The notes under the pieces are model-generated. The model was not told the DNA's origin. It was given only the letters and a program-made list of their open reading frames with translations, and did no database searches. Source: FW021-bin31 sp964422465 (GTDB lineage Bacteria > Bacteroidota > Bacteroidia > Chitinophagales > Chitinophagaceae). From it: 64,000 nt of DNA. This document shows, piece after piece, positions 1-10,314 of this stretch. The number at the start of each line of letters is the position of its first letter. Within the stretch, counting starts at the first letter, position 1. The position numbers and the translations under genes are program-made. The stretch covers positions 4,484 through 68,483 of the forward strand of contig CAYRBD010000004.1 of NCBI GenBank assembly GCA_964422465.1, given 5' to 3'.

Positions 1-3000
1 AGTGGAGATTTGCCACTGGTAGCTTAGTGTACCTCGCCCTGTAGCTATCACTGTAAAATTGGCATCGCTACCCGGGGTGACGGTCTGATTGCGTGGTTGG
101 AGGGCAACTGTAGCATCTGCGTTTACAATCAGCGTAACCGGTTTAGAGTTGACGGTACTGCAACTGCCGGTTATGACCACTCTGTACTGGTTGTTATTGT
201 CGTTATCTGTTAGCCCGGTGAGGGAAAGAACTGCTCCCGTAGCATTTGGGATATTGCTCCACCGGGTCTGATTAGCCGGGGAGGGGGAGCTTCCGGAAAG
301 CAAGTTAGAGATATAGTTTAACAACTGCCTCCTCGCGCTTAGTTTCTTTTGCCACTGATAGTGCAGATTGATTCCGGTGGCCTGCACCGAGAAGGAGACA
401 TCTGATCGTGTACAGACCGTTCTATTCCTGGGCTGCAGCCTGATATTGGGACTAAGAATAACTGAAAGCACTGCACTTTGAGAGGTGTCTGTTCCGAAAG
501 CATTACTTAATACAACCCGATACAAATGACCGCTATCGGCATGCGTAACATTGGTCAACTTCAGGCTGTCAGAATGACCATCCGGAGCGTCATTCCAGGT
601 GGTTCCATCTGCGGAAAATTGCCACTGGTAGCTAACGTTTGTCCCCGTCGCAATAACGGCAAAGGCCGCGGGTGAATTATTGCATACCGCAGTATCAGTT
701 GGTTGGGAAGTGATGATCGGAGGCTCGGGGTTGCCCTGGTATTCGTAAGCCCCCATATCCACGATACCGCCATTGGCATTGTTGTATATCCTCGAATTAC
801 CGGCCAGGTCTGTCGTGTCACCGGCTGGAAGAGCGGCAGTATTCCCGCCATTAATAGTCGGGCTGCCAGCTTTTAATTGATAATTACCTGCGGTAAAAGG
901 AGCCGTTGTGTAAGAAGGATCATTGGTAAATTGCGGATCTGTCGTGTCAGGCAGATTGCCCGTTCCACCACTTGTCCATCCCTGAACCAGGCTATAAGTT
1001 ACTGTTGGGGTTCCGTCGATGCCACCGCTGTTTCCCCAGATAATACAGTTAACCAGCGTGCAGGAAGCACCGGTACCTTCTATTCCACCGCCAGCTCCTC
1101 TTTCCATAGGCTGTCCGGCATTATTTCCCGAAATGGTACAATTGATAAAGGATGATGATGTGGATGCATAACTATTCATCACTCCGCCACCACTTAAAGC
1201 ATTATTTCCGGTGATGCTGCAATTAATAAAAGTAGATGAACTATTGACTTTGTTCATCACTCCTCCACCCATTGGCGCCTGGTTACCCGCTATTTTACAA
1301 TTGATAAAAGTGGAAGAGGAAGCCTCCCCATTTTCCAAACCTCCGCCGTTGGATGCTGCATTTGCATCCGAATGATTATCCGAAAAAGTACAACCATAAA
1401 ATACAGATGAAGTTTTAGTATCAAACATTCCGCCACCATGGCCAGCGTCATTTTTCAAAAATTGGCAGGAATCAAAGAATATTTTCCCTGTGCCGGCTAC
1501 CGAATCGATGACCAGCCCGCCACCAATATTTTGTGCAACTCTTTGGCCATTATAGAACACGGTATCCGACCCGTCGGCATTACCCTTGGCAAAAGTGATA
1601 CCTTTAATTACTAAACTATCGGATGAGCTACCGATATTAGAAATAACCATAACGTGATAACTGTTGTCTGCATTATCTCCAGAAGTGCCAATATCACCGC
1701 TTAAGATAGTGCTCCCTTTGGCTCCGCTCCGGGATAGACCGGTTGGATAGCCCCCAATAATTTTTAATCCGGTGCGAGTGACAAGAAATGTGCTATCTCG
1801 GTTAGCGTCCCCTTGGGTACCTGTGGGAAAATAAGTCCCGTTTGCCACATGAATTTCCTTTACTGCGGTATTGGTATCCGCAAAGGCAATGGCTTCGGAT
1901 AAATAAGGCAGCGCACTAGTCCAACTGCTACCATCTGCATAAGAATTATTTACATCGCTGCTATCTACATAAAGGATACCGTCGTCATCAGGATGTACAA
2001 GATTACCCTGATATTCATAAGCGCCCAAATCCACAACACCGCCATTAGCTCTGTTATAAATACGCGGGTTACCGGCAAGGTCTGTACTGTCTGCCGAAAT
2101 ATCGGGAATACTGTCTTCGGAATAGTAATCATTATCCCCCTTATTGATCACCCAGGAGTTTGACTTCAAGGTATAATCACCGGTTGCCGGATCATTGAAG
2201 ATTGTATTTTTTGACTTGCGGATAGTATCCCGGGGCTTGTTTTTTTTATAATAGACACTGTCAATAAGAGAATAATTATAGGTGACAGAGGAGGTATTAT
2301 CACTATATACTGAGCGAGCATCCTTTGTATTCATATTCCCCAAAACAATGCTATTACGCAGCACGGGGTTGCTCTGGTTTCCATTGTAAAGGGCTCCTCC
2401 GTATTCTGCTGTATTGCCGCTAATGGTAATATTGGTAAATACGGGTGAACAAACTGAATTGGCCATTCCACCACCAACCTGTCCGGTATTGTCAACTATT
2501 GTGGTGTTAGTGAATACAGCAGCACTTTCACCGTTTGTTACTCCGCCGCCAGCCTGACCCGAACTGTTTCGGGTGACAACTACATCGGTGAATACGGGAG
2601 CGCCATAAAGGTTGGCGATTCCTCCTCCCGATTGACTTCGGTTATTCCGGATGGTCACCTTTGAAAACTCCGGAGAGGCATAAAAATTACACACTCCGCC
2701 CCCGGTTGCTGCGGTATCCCAACAAATGGTAACCCGGGAAATTTTAGGAGAAGAGGCCTTCCCATTGTAGAGGCCACCTCCCAGCATGCCTTTGTTGGAT
2801 TGAATGATCAGGTGAGAAAGCGTGGGACTGCTATTAACAACAAACAGGCCTCCTCCTCTGAAATTGATCACCTCTTCTCCATTTACCTTTAATGTATCCA
2901 TAGGATATTCAGGAGCGGCGCCAGCTGAAGTTGATGAGAGAAGGTTCGCATTTCCACCTGTAATGGTAAATCCATCTATCAGGGCGTTTCCCATATCCCC

Positions 3001-3751
3001 GGCAGAGAGAAGTACGTGATAAGCGGTGTCTCCACCATGGAGGATACCTGTAAGTATAGTACTGTTCACGGTATATATCAGGGCGTCGTTTCGTTGATTC
3101 AACGATGTCTCATTTCCTGCAAAGCCTCCATAGACTTGCACATTTTTTGCCAGTACAAAGGATTTATCCCTGTTGCTGGTGGCAGTACCGTTATTATATT
3201 GTTCCGCTACCTTGTATAAGGGGCTATAGGTTCCTTTGGCNNNNNNNNNNNNNNNNNNNNNNNNNNNNNNNNNNNNNNNNNNNNNNNNNNNNNNNNNNNN
3301 NNNNNNNNNNNNNNNNNNNNNNNNNNNNNNNNNNNNNNNNATCCCCTCCCGTAATAGTAAATCCATCCAATACTGCGGAGGGTGTTAGGCCGTTACCGTC
3401 ATTTCTAATTACGCTATTGCCGTTCCCTTTTAAAAAACTGGTATCTCCGGCACTCAGATTACGCTGGTACAAGTGAACTTCTGTTCCTTTGAAGCCACCG
3501 TAGATTTTCACCCCTTCCTTCATGGAGAAAGACTGTCCTGCACTAGGCTGATAGGTTCCTCCCGCTACAAAAACGCTGTCGCCGGCAGTAGCGGCATTCA
3601 CGCCCGCCTGGAAATCCGTAAAAGCATTGGCCCAGCTGGAGCCATTATTAGCGCCGGTAGCGGCGGCATTGACATAAATAATGTTTTGTGCCTGCAGTCG
3701 TAGGTTCAACAGCAGGCAACAGAGTACGGAAATCAGTACAGACTTTTTCAT
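1..3751 (-). CDS. Large secreted beta-helix / Ig-like protein, 3' end outside window, internal assembly gap
   Basis: The start at 3751 gives a typical signal peptide (MKKSVLISVLCCLLL, cleavage near LQAQ). 137 codons are readable before the N gap at 3241-3340. After the gap one frame stays open from 3240 to base 1 (1080 codons), so at least 1217 residues exist. Three similar parallel beta-helix modules are visible. Each opens with a GTY-P segment, continues with IYGGF or IIGGY and, in the first two, the GFTITGG motif; the later two modules end in GAYEYQGN, typical of choice-of-anchor Q proteins. From about base 720 downward the protein turns into Ig-like modules with the SYQWQ motif, and these run off the window. 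It is probably cell-surface or secreted through T9SS, but the C-terminal sorting domain is not in view. The function is unknown; adhesion is only a guess. Confidence 0.85.
3241..3340. other. Assembly gap (100 N) inside the beta-helix gene
   Basis: This is a run of exactly 100 N with no shared sequence at its flanks. The coding frames on the two sides differ modulo 3, so 100 is a placeholder. The protein restarts at the beginning of a second beta-helix module, which suggests that module repeats broke the assembly. Confidence 0.95.
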
Positions 3752-3824
3752 GATTTTTAGTTTTTTTATCAGGTGTTCGCTCCGTCGGCGGCAGACACCT
3801 GGGGTGAATGGATATGGTATGCGC

Positions 3825-4619
3825 TTATTTAGAAGGGCTTTTCAAGGAGAGGATTTTATGAAGCAACACTCTATGATCTCTGGTCATCCATTTGTACCCT
3901 TCAAAAGCGGCAGGGTCGGCTTTCCTGTATTCGGAAAATGGCGGGACATGGTCAAACATTTTATCGTATTCCCAGGTATAACAAGCGACATGATTGTAAT
4001 GACCATCGGTACCCTTGCCAAACATCAACCCACCGTACCACCAAAAATCTGCAAATCCACCGTTTACAATTTTATCAGCAATCGGCTGCCGGTGATCCTT
4101 TATAAAAGATTCAAAATCTTGTTCTTTGTCCGGTGACACTTTCACATAGCCAATCATCATATAATTGATGGGTTTTCCGGCTACATTGCCTGCATGACCT
4201 TCCACAGAGAAAATATCCCGCCGTATCAGGGTACGGGCTGTATCAGTCATCGTAAACATCCTGTTCAGCGAATCTTTAGAAGCATCAGGAAATACCTGCT
4301 TAATGTCTATGCCTTTATAAGGGTGCAGAATATTGCTAAAGTGAGCATATACCGTTTGTACCACGTACTGATAGGGGGCATCCACGTTATAGGGCGCTAC
4401 GACTTCCCATACCCTCCAGCCTAGAATATCCCCTTTTTTCTGTTGGGCAATATGTATATGCCGCCAGAAATTTTCTACCTGTATGTAGGCCTGATCGTTA
4501 CCGGGTTTCACGTGCATGTATTCAAAGGTTATGAATGGATTTTCCTGCGAAAAGGCGTTTCCGGAAAAGCATAAAACGGACATCAGTCCAAGGGCGATGA
4601 TGAAAGATATCTTTTTCAT
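3825..4619 (-). CDS. Secreted protein with two alpha/beta-barrel-like halves
   Basis: The 264-residue protein starts with a clear signal peptide (MKKISFIIALGLMSVLCFSG, cleavage near NAFSQ). The mature part looks internally duplicated. Residues about 28-115 and 150-240 each begin with a beta strand followed by VKPG or VKVSPD, then a charged helix and aromatic-rich strands (DILGWRVWEVV; FADFWWYGG). This layout resembles dimeric alpha/beta-barrel (NIPSNAP/EthD-like) folds, but I recognise no specific family. It lies 17 bases downstream of another secreted protein on the same strand, so the two are likely co-transcribed. The function is unknown. Confidence 0.8.
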   Translation of the reverse strand: MKKISFIIALGLMSVLCFSGNAFSQENPFITFEYMHVKPGNDQAYIQVENFWRHIHIAQQKKGDILGWRVWEVVAPYNVDAPYQYVVQTVYAHFSNILHPYKGIDIKQVFPDASKDSLNRMFTMTDTARTLIRRDIFSVEGHAGNVAGKPINYMMIGYVKVSPDKEQDFESFIKDHRQPIADKIVNGGFADFWWYGGLMFGKGTDGHYNHVACYTWEYDKMFDHVPPFSEYRKADPAAFEGYKWMTRDHRVLLHKILSLKSPSK

Positions 4620-4636
4620 GATTTTAAAAACTTTAG

Positions 4637-5587
4637 TTACTGTACGCGATGCAGATTGCCGGACATCGTATGGGTCACTTTGCCCGTTTTGTCAAACACT
4701 TTTCCTGTCTGATGCCATTGACCATTTTGCATGGTGACAGTATATTCGCTCTCGACAGCGGCAGGTTTATCGGGATACATGACGGTTACGGTATAGGAAT
4801 TGGGATGATCCGAAGTTACTTTACCGGTCTGGGTATAGGTATGGCCTGAAGCATCTTTTTGAATGTCCAGGTAAGAAATGGTGTTTGTGCCATAGTCGGG
4901 GATAAAATATTCCTGTTCGGCCGGAGGATCATAGAGCTGGTTTTTGTATGTAAAAGCTATGTTTGACAATTGTTCCAGCCCGTTAGGTGTTGCTTTCAGG
5001 TCAACTTTTACTGCTTTCAGTACCCTTTTGCCGGGCGGATCCATGGTGGCTTTTCCATCCAATGCCCATTTGCCGGAAAAGGCTTTCATGTTGTTGATGG
5101 TGTTCTGCATGGCGTACGATTCACTATTGAGCGAAGATAAATTCAGTATCTTCCATTCGCCGTTTTGCTTTATCAGGGTGCGCGTCTCCGGTTCAGGTGT
5201 TTTATTCCCTTCCCTGAAGGTGGCGGTAGCCGTATTGCCATTGATGTAAATATGAAAATCGGTATTATGCAGGTGCGGGGCAATCTCTGCATCGCTCATA
5301 ACAGCCATGTTCTTCATTTCCTTCTTGTATTGAGCTGCAATTGTATCCCAGCCCGTCATCTGACTATAACCACCGGGGCCGGCGCGAAGGATAAAGTCCG
5401 CAGAGTCATGGGCCCAGGTTTTGGTCCAGCCTTCATAATTTTTATGAAAGTAGGCGCTGGTTTCCTGTTGAATGGTTTTTTTAATGGCGTTTGTTTCTTT
5501 TGTGCTTTGTGCATTGGTTTTTACGGCGCTTGCCGTCAGGCATACTGTTCCTATGATTAACATGCCTGAAAGAATTCTTTTTTTCAT
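4637..5587 (-). CDS. Secreted protein with N-terminal SnoaL/NTF2-like domain
   Basis: This is a 316-residue exported protein (signal peptide MKKRILSGMLIIGTVCLTAS, cleavage near TNAQS). Residues about 30-150 resemble an NTF2-like/DUF4440 cone fold: an N-terminal helix with ETSAYFHKNYEGWTKTW, the FREGNKTPEPETRTLIKQ strand and an ending EWKILNLSS. Residues about 165-316 form a second beta-rich domain (SGKWALDGKATMDPPGKR, later DYGTNTISYLDIQKD, MSGNLHRVQ) that could be a lipocalin-like or DUF1579-like unit; this is uncertain. It is the first gene of a likely two-gene unit with the secreted protein at 3825-4619. No catalytic motif is evident. Confidence 0.8.
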   Translation of the reverse strand: MKKRILSGMLIIGTVCLTASAVKTNAQSTKETNAIKKTIQQETSAYFHKNYEGWTKTWAHDSADFILRAGPGGYSQMTGWDTIAAQYKKEMKNMAVMSDAEIAPHLHNTDFHIYINGNTATATFREGNKTPEPETRTLIKQNGEWKILNLSSLNSESYAMQNTINNMKAFSGKWALDGKATMDPPGKRVLKAVKVDLKATPNGLEQLSNIAFTYKNQLYDPPAEQEYFIPDYGTNTISYLDIQKDASGHTYTQTGKVTSDHPNSYTVTVMYPDKPAAVESEYTVTMQNGQWHQTGKVFDKTGKVTHTMSGNLHRVQ

Positions 5588-5899
5588 GATTAAGCCTTTT
5601 TGATTGTGAATAAAAATTGGGTTGAAAGGCTTTCACCGGATAGAGTGGCATAAAGTTATAGCCGTAGGCAGGTCAGGTGTTAGGAAGAATCTTGCAAAAT
5701 GTGGTAATTATCTTGCGTTTGGGGAAGATGAATGAATTTACCCTGCAAAACCCCTCTTTCTCGGACGAAAGAGGGATAAAAATTGCCCTGTAAATGTACT
5801 ATGATGAGAAGGCCGGTTGATAATCCTGCAATGAGTAATTTCTTTTCTCATAGCGGAAAACAAAACAAATCTTTACCGTAATAAATAAAAGTTGTTTCA
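5588..5899. other. Intergenic region, 312 bp, with one palindromic element
   Basis: No gene is supported here. The stretch separates the 3' end of the HTCS gene from the start of the secreted-protein pair; both are on the minus strand. It holds the palindromic element at 5731-5785 and presumably the promoter of the secreted-protein pair. On the minus strand a TAACTTTA sequence near 5650 is one mismatch from the Bacteroidota -7 box. Confidence 0.6.
5731..5785. repeat. Palindromic intergenic element, copy 1
   Basis: A conserved lead of about 20 bases (AATGAATTTACCCTG onward) runs into an inverted repeat. The left arm CCCTCTTTC is at 5752-5760, a six-base loop (TCGGAC) at 5761-5766, and the right arm GAAAGAGGG at 5767-5775. 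The same lead and palindrome recur at 10099-10150, on the other side of the HTCS gene. The stem could also work as a transcription terminator for the HTCS gene, but a terminator would not explain the conserved flanking lead. Confidence 0.75.
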
Positions 5900-8800
5900 T
5901 TAGGGAAACTTCTCCTTTTCTGAAGGCAAACAGTCGAACTGTTTTTTAAATACCTTGCTAAAATACCCGGGGTCCTCAAAACCCACTTTCCATGAAATTT
6001 CAGATACCGTGCCAGCCCCCTCCTTCAACAATTCCATGGCCCGTTGCATCCTTACCGAGCGAATAAATTGTTGGGTAGATTGGTTGATCAGCGCTTTCAA
6101 TTTCCGATACAGTTGCGAAGCGCTCATCCTCATCTCTTCCGCCAACTGATCTACCGAAAATTTNNNNNNNNNNNNNNNNNNNNNNNNNNNNNNNNNNNNN
6201 NNNNNNNNNNNNNNNNNNNNNNNNNNNNNNNNNNNNNNNNNNNNNNNNNNNNNNNNNNNNNNNTGACTGGTCAGGTCATTGGTTTTTAATTTTTTACATA
6301 ATTCAAAGCCGTCCATTTCTGGCATCATCACATCGCTGATGACCAGGTCGGGGACCTGTCCCAGGGCGATTTCCAATCCTTTCTTCCCGCTACCTGCTTC
6401 TATGACCGTGTAGGTGTCATCTAATTTTAGTCCAATGTATTTCCGAACATCACGCTGGTCTTCAACTACCAGAATCAACGGCTTGTTCTCCGGCGAACGA
6501 ATGGTTTCGTTTTCTGTAAGTTCCTTTTCCAATTCGGGAAGAGGAGTTTTTTCCACTTTCAGCCGGCTGCTTTTCGCCTCAGATTGAGCCGTTCCTATTT
6601 TCTGGTTAAAAGGAAATAAACAGGTAAAAATGCTACCCTGGTTCACTTCGCTGTTCACAGATATGCTTCCGTGGTGCAGTTCTACCAGTTCTTTGACTAA
6701 TGACAAACCAATGCCACTTCCTTCATGTTGTCTTTTCATGGAGCGGTCTGCCTGATAAAACCGGTCGAAGATGTAGGCCGCGTTTTCTGCAGAAATGCCG
6801 GCGCCGTTATCTTCTACTTTTAGTTCGAGGAAAGTCTGTTTGTATTCATGCAACCTGAGGCTGACATATATTTGTCCTCCATCCGGGGTGAATTTAAAGG
6901 CATTGGACAGTAAATTGGTCAATACTTTTTCTATAATATCTTCATCAAAATAGAAATTGCTTTGTTCGTTTAGTGTGTTGCGCAATGTAGAATCTACTTC
7001 TGTTTCCAGCGTTATGTTTCTGCGTTCTGCTAAAGAAAAAAAGGAATGCACAACCTGACGGACAAAAGGAATAATGTCTTCGCGTGTGGTATTGATGGTG
7101 TAATTTCCGGTGTCCAGACGAGACAAATCCAGCAATTGATTGATGAGATGCAACAGTTTTTTTGAGTTGCGGTGCATTTCAGGTACCAGCTCTCTGAATT
7201 TTTTTGGATCACCGCCTTGTATGACATCTTCCAGCGGGCCGATGATTAACGTTAGCGGGGTGCGAAATTCATGGGAAATGTTAGCAAAAAAACGAGATTT
7301 GACGTGGTCAAGTTCCTTCAGTTTTTGAGATTCAATATGCTCAAATTGTAAATTATTTTTTAGTCGGATTCTTTTCAGTTCGTATCTGCGGAAATAAAAT
7401 AAAACAGTTGACAACATCAGGATATAGAGCGTATAAGCCCACCAGGTTCTCCACCAGGGTGGCAGAATAATTAAATCCATGGCAGCAATTTTATTACTCC
7501 ATACCCCATCACTATTAGCGGCCTTTACCTGCAAAATATAATGGCCGGGATTTAAATTACTGAAGGTGATCAATCGATCGGTTCCGTTGTTAATCCACTT
7601 TTTACTAAAATTTTTTAGCCGGTAAGCATATTGAATTTGATTCGTATTGGAATAATTCAAAGCCGTCGCCTGGAAGCCGATAATATTGTCTTTATAAGGT
7701 AAGGTTATCTGTTTGGTTGCCGTAATGGATTGTTTTAAAGGGGTTCCTTTTTTCTGACCGGGGACAACAGATTTATTAAATAATCTAAAATCGGTAAAAA
7801 CTGCCAGGGGAGCGTACTTATATGTTTGGATACTGTTCGTATAAAAGGCGGTAAACCCGTGGATACTGCCAAAAAAAAGTTTTCCCTCCGGACTCCTGTA
7901 ATAGGCGCCCGAATTAAATTCATTACTTGGTAACCCTTCACGGATATCGTAATTTTGGAAAGTTTTTTTCTCTGGATCGAACCTGGAAATCCCTTTGTTG
8001 GTGCTGATCCATAAATAGCCCTGTTGACCTGCTATCATGCCATGAATATAATTATTTGCCAGGCCATTTTTAATCGTAAAGTGGGTAAACTTTTTTGTTT
8101 GTATATTAAAACGGTTGAGGCCGCCGCCGGCTGTTCCAACCCATAAATAGGTATTTGGATTGTTTGGATCGGGAACAATACACTCCACCGTATTAAAACT
8201 TAGGCTGGCAGTATCTTTTGGATTGTTAGTAAAATATTGGAAAGTTTTTTGAGCCGTATTAAAATATAACAACCCAAGGCTGCTGCCTAACCAGAAATTT
8301 CCTTGGGCATCTCTGTATATATCTCCATGTGGAATATCATTAGTAATGTTATTTATTTTATCATTATAAAAATATTTTTTAAAGGTTTTCGTAGCAATAT
8401 CAAAAACACTAAATGTATTTTTCGTAAGAGTCCATAAATGGCCATGATGGTCATCATAGATATTGATAATTGAATTATAGTATCTCCCCCCGATAAGGAT
8501 ATCCGGCTGATAGAGAGAGGATTGGTCGTTCTTTGGATTGTAATATAATAACCCGCTGCTACCGGCTAACCATAATCTGCCTGAATCCGCCGGTATTATT
8601 TCATAGATAAGCTGAGGCCAGGTAGTGTAAGGGACTATTTTGGTTTTAGTAACGAGGGCCCCTTTTGTTATTAGTTGCATATTGCCGGTTCTTTTATCCA
8701 CCTTCCACAGTCCCGTAAAAGTACCTAACAATAGATACCTTTGTGCATCAAAGAAGGAGAGGATACTCAGGTCACTGGTTTTGGTTTTATTATCTGCCGT

Positions 8801-10003
8801 AGCAAATTGAGGAGCAGAAAATAAAGCACTATGATAATCATATTTGCTCATTCCATATCCGTTGCTACCCAGCCAGATACAGCCGGAGCGATCCTTATAA
8901 ATCTTTAATATTCTTCCTCCCACAAGGCTTTCCTTATTAAGCGGCTCATTCTTTATCAACTTTAAAGTATAGTCTTTTGTACTGAATACCTGGAGCCCAT
9001 AATAAGTGCCTGTCCAGAGGGTCTGAGCAGAATTTCCCTTCCCGGGTGCTTCACAAATGGATAATACAGTGCCTTGCTTCGCCCACGGCTGTGAAAAATC
9101 AAACCTGATTAATGTATCGCTGTTATCTTTTATGAGGCAAAGGCCATTGCTCGTGCCCATCCACAACTGGTGTTGCTGTTCCATAAAAGCGACTCGTCCG
9201 CCACCTATTGTTTTTTTATATTTTACCCACGTTGGGACGTTTATGTTAAATTTCGTTTGGTTTTTTAAAATAATTTGCTTTGGGTTGATAAAAGTGAATC
9301 TCGGAGTAATAAATATCGGCTTCTTTTGATTTAGGCGTGCCATTTGCATTGGGCCGTCTATATAACTTGTCCATAATCTCCCTTTGGAATCAGCGAAAAC
9401 AGAAAGTACATAATTATTACCCAGGCTGGTACTGTCTCCCGGCTGATGGATATAATGGATTATTTTGTTTGGATAATAGCCAGTATCGCTTTGGGGAAAT
9501 ACAAATTCAAACAGCCCATTTCCAAAGGTTCCCACCCAGAGGTTTCCTTTTTTGTCTTCCGTAATGGATTCCACATAGTCGCCGCTAATCTTACCAGAAT
9601 CTGCACGATGGGTTAGAAAATGAATAAAGTTGTTCTGTCCCGGGTCATAAAGGTCAAGTCCGCCATGCATGGTACCTATCCACAACCTCCCTTTGGAATC
9701 ATTGTATAATGAAATGATGGTATTATCTGATAATGACGTGGTATCAAAAGGATTGTGACGGAAAACTGTAAATTCGTATCCGTCAAAACGATCTAAACCA
9801 TCTTGTGTTCCAAACCACATAAAACCCTGACGGTCCTGCGTAATAGCATATACCAGATTCTCGGACAGGCCGTTGTTGATGGTATAACGCGAAAAGCGAG
9901 GGTTCATTTGCTGCTGAGCTGCCGCGGACAGACATAAACTCATCAAAAGCATCAGCCCTGATCCGGAGCGTTTCTTTAGCCGGTTAAAGAAGGCAGCCTC
10001 CAT
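5900..10003 (-). CDS. Hybrid two-component sensor/regulator (HTCS): propellers, Y_Y_Y, kinase, receiver, AraC HTH
   Basis: This single-protein signalling system senses a periplasmic ligand and regulates transcription. A signal peptide (LMLLMSLCLSAAAQQ) precedes two-component-regulator propeller repeats (about residues 30-750, many WFGTQDGLDRF / LWIGT motifs) and a Y_Y_Y domain. Then come a membrane segment near 854-870, HisKA with ISHEFRTPL near 911, an HATPase with NLLSNAFKF near 1025 and GSGIGLSLV near 1098, a receiver (phospho-Asp in VISDVMMPEMDG) and a C-terminal AraC HTH. I start at ATG 10003; the frame extends two codons to a TTG. An N gap removes the end of the receiver and the linker. 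Such regulators usually control glycan-utilisation genes, but no SusC/SusD pair is nearby, so the target is unknown. Confidence 0.95.
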   Translation of the reverse strand: MEAAFFNRLKKRSGSGLMLLMSLCLSAAAQQQMNPRFSRYTINNGLSENLVYAITQDRQGFMWFGTQDGLDRFDGYEFTVFRHNPFDTTSLSDNTIISLYNDSKGRLWIGTMHGGLDLYDPGQNNFIHFLTHRADSGKISGDYVESITEDKKGNLWVGTFGNGLFEFVFPQSDTGYYPNKIIHYIHQPGDSTSLGNNYVLSVFADSKGRLWTSYIDGPMQMARLNQKKPIFITPRFTFINPKQIILKNQTKFNINVPTWVKYKKTIGGGRVAFMEQQHQLWMGTSNGLCLIKDNSDTLIRFDFSQPWAKQGTVLSICEAPGKGNSAQTLWTGTYYGLQVFSTKDYTLKLIKNEPLNKESLVGGRILKIYKDRSGCIWLGSNGYGMSKYDYHSALFSAPQFATADNKTKTSDLSILSFFDAQRYLLLGTFTGLWKVDKRTGNMQLITKGALVTKTKIVPYTTWPQLIYEIIPADSGRLWLAGSSGLLYYNPKNDQSSLYQPDILIGGRYYNSIINIYDDHHGHLWTLTKNTFSVFDIATKTFKKYFYNDKINNITNDIPHGDIYRDAQGNFWLGSSLGLLYFNTAQKTFQYFTNNPKDTASLSFNTVECIVPDPNNPNTYLWVGTAGGGLNRFNIQTKKFTHFTIKNGLANNYIHGMIAGQQGYLWISTNKGISRFDPEKKTFQNYDIREGLPSNEFNSGAYYRSPEGKLFFGSIHGFTAFYTNSIQTYKYAPLAVFTDFRLFNKSVVPGQKKGTPLKQSITATKQITLPYKDNIIGFQATALNYSNTNQIQYAYRLKNFSKKWINNGTDRLITFSNLNPGHYILQVKAANSDGVWSNKIAAMDLIILPPWWRTWWAYTLYILMLSTVLFYFRRYELKRIRLKNNLQFEHIESQKLKELDHVKSRFFANISHEFRTPLTLIIGPLEDVIQGGDPKKFRELVPEMHRNSKKLLHLINQLLDLSRLDTGNYTINTTREDIIPFVRQVVHSFFSLAERRNITLETEVDSTLRNTLNEQSNFYFDEDIIEKVLTNLLSNAFKFTPDGGQIYVSLRLHEYKQTFLELKVEDNGAGISAENAAYIFDRFYQADRSMKRQHEGSGIGLSLVKELVELHHGSISVNSEVNQGSIFTCLFPFNQKIGTAQSEAKSSRLKVEKTPLPELEKELTENETIRSPENKPLILVVEDQRDVRKYIGLKLDDTYTVIEAGSGKKGLEIALGQVPDLVISDVMMPEMDGFELCKKLKTNDLTSXXXXXXXXXXXXXXXXXXXXXXXXXXXXXXXXXXKFSVDQLAEEMRMSASQLYRKLKALINQSTQQFIRSVRMQRAMELLKEGAGTVSEISWKVGFEDPGYFSKVFKKQFDCLPSEKEKFP
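6164..6263. other. Assembly gap (100 N) inside the HTCS receiver domain
   Basis: The frame happens to be preserved across the 100 N. However, the missing part runs from the middle of the receiver (after KTNDLTS) to the AraC domain start (KFSVDQLAEEM). In this family that normally takes about 90-100 residues, so the true gap is probably nearer 280-300 bases. This is inferred from domain length. Confidence 0.9.
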
Positions 10004-10081
10004 CGTCAAAGTTTAGGAAGTGATTGGTTAAACGATAAATCCTTTATTGGGTCGAATATGGGCTTTCAATATATACTAAAT

Positions 10082-10089
10082 CAAAGATA
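10082..10089 (-). promoter_or_regulatory. -7 promoter box upstream of the HTCS gene
   Basis: TATCTTTG on the minus strand matches the Bacteroidota consensus TAnnTTTG exactly. It would give a leader of roughly 70 bases before ATG 10003. No TTG is seen at the usual -33 spacing. Confidence 0.5.
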
Positions 10090-10098
10090 CGATAATAT

Positions 10099-10150
10099 AA
10101 TGAATTTACCCTGTAAAGCCCCTCTTTCCTTCGAGAAAGAGGGGCAGGAA
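10099..10150. repeat. Palindromic intergenic element, copy 2
   Basis: The lead AATGAATTTACCCTG is the same as at 5731. It is followed by the left arm CCCCTCTTTC (10119-10128), loop CTTCGA (10129-10134) and a perfect right arm GAAAGAGGGG (10135-10144). It sits directly upstream of the HTCS -7 box, so here it cannot be the terminator of the HTCS transcript. That favours a dispersed REP/MITE-like element or a binding site. Confidence 0.75.
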
Positions 10151-10314
10151 AGAGGATAACTCACCGGAATTAAACCGGGTCAGAAAAGTTCCATGATCTT
10201 CTGCCCAGATGATCTGCGTTGCTTGTGACCTGATGCTGGCTCTGCGTGATTTTAATACCAGGAGCTTTCTTGTTTTTGAGAAAATATGCATTGGTGTTTT
10301 GAAAGCTGAAGACA

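Noticed and set aside
5900..10003. HTCS as regulator of a polysaccharide utilisation locus here
   Set aside because: No SusC/SusD pair, glycoside hydrolase or sulfatase is found within the window, so the classic context is missing.
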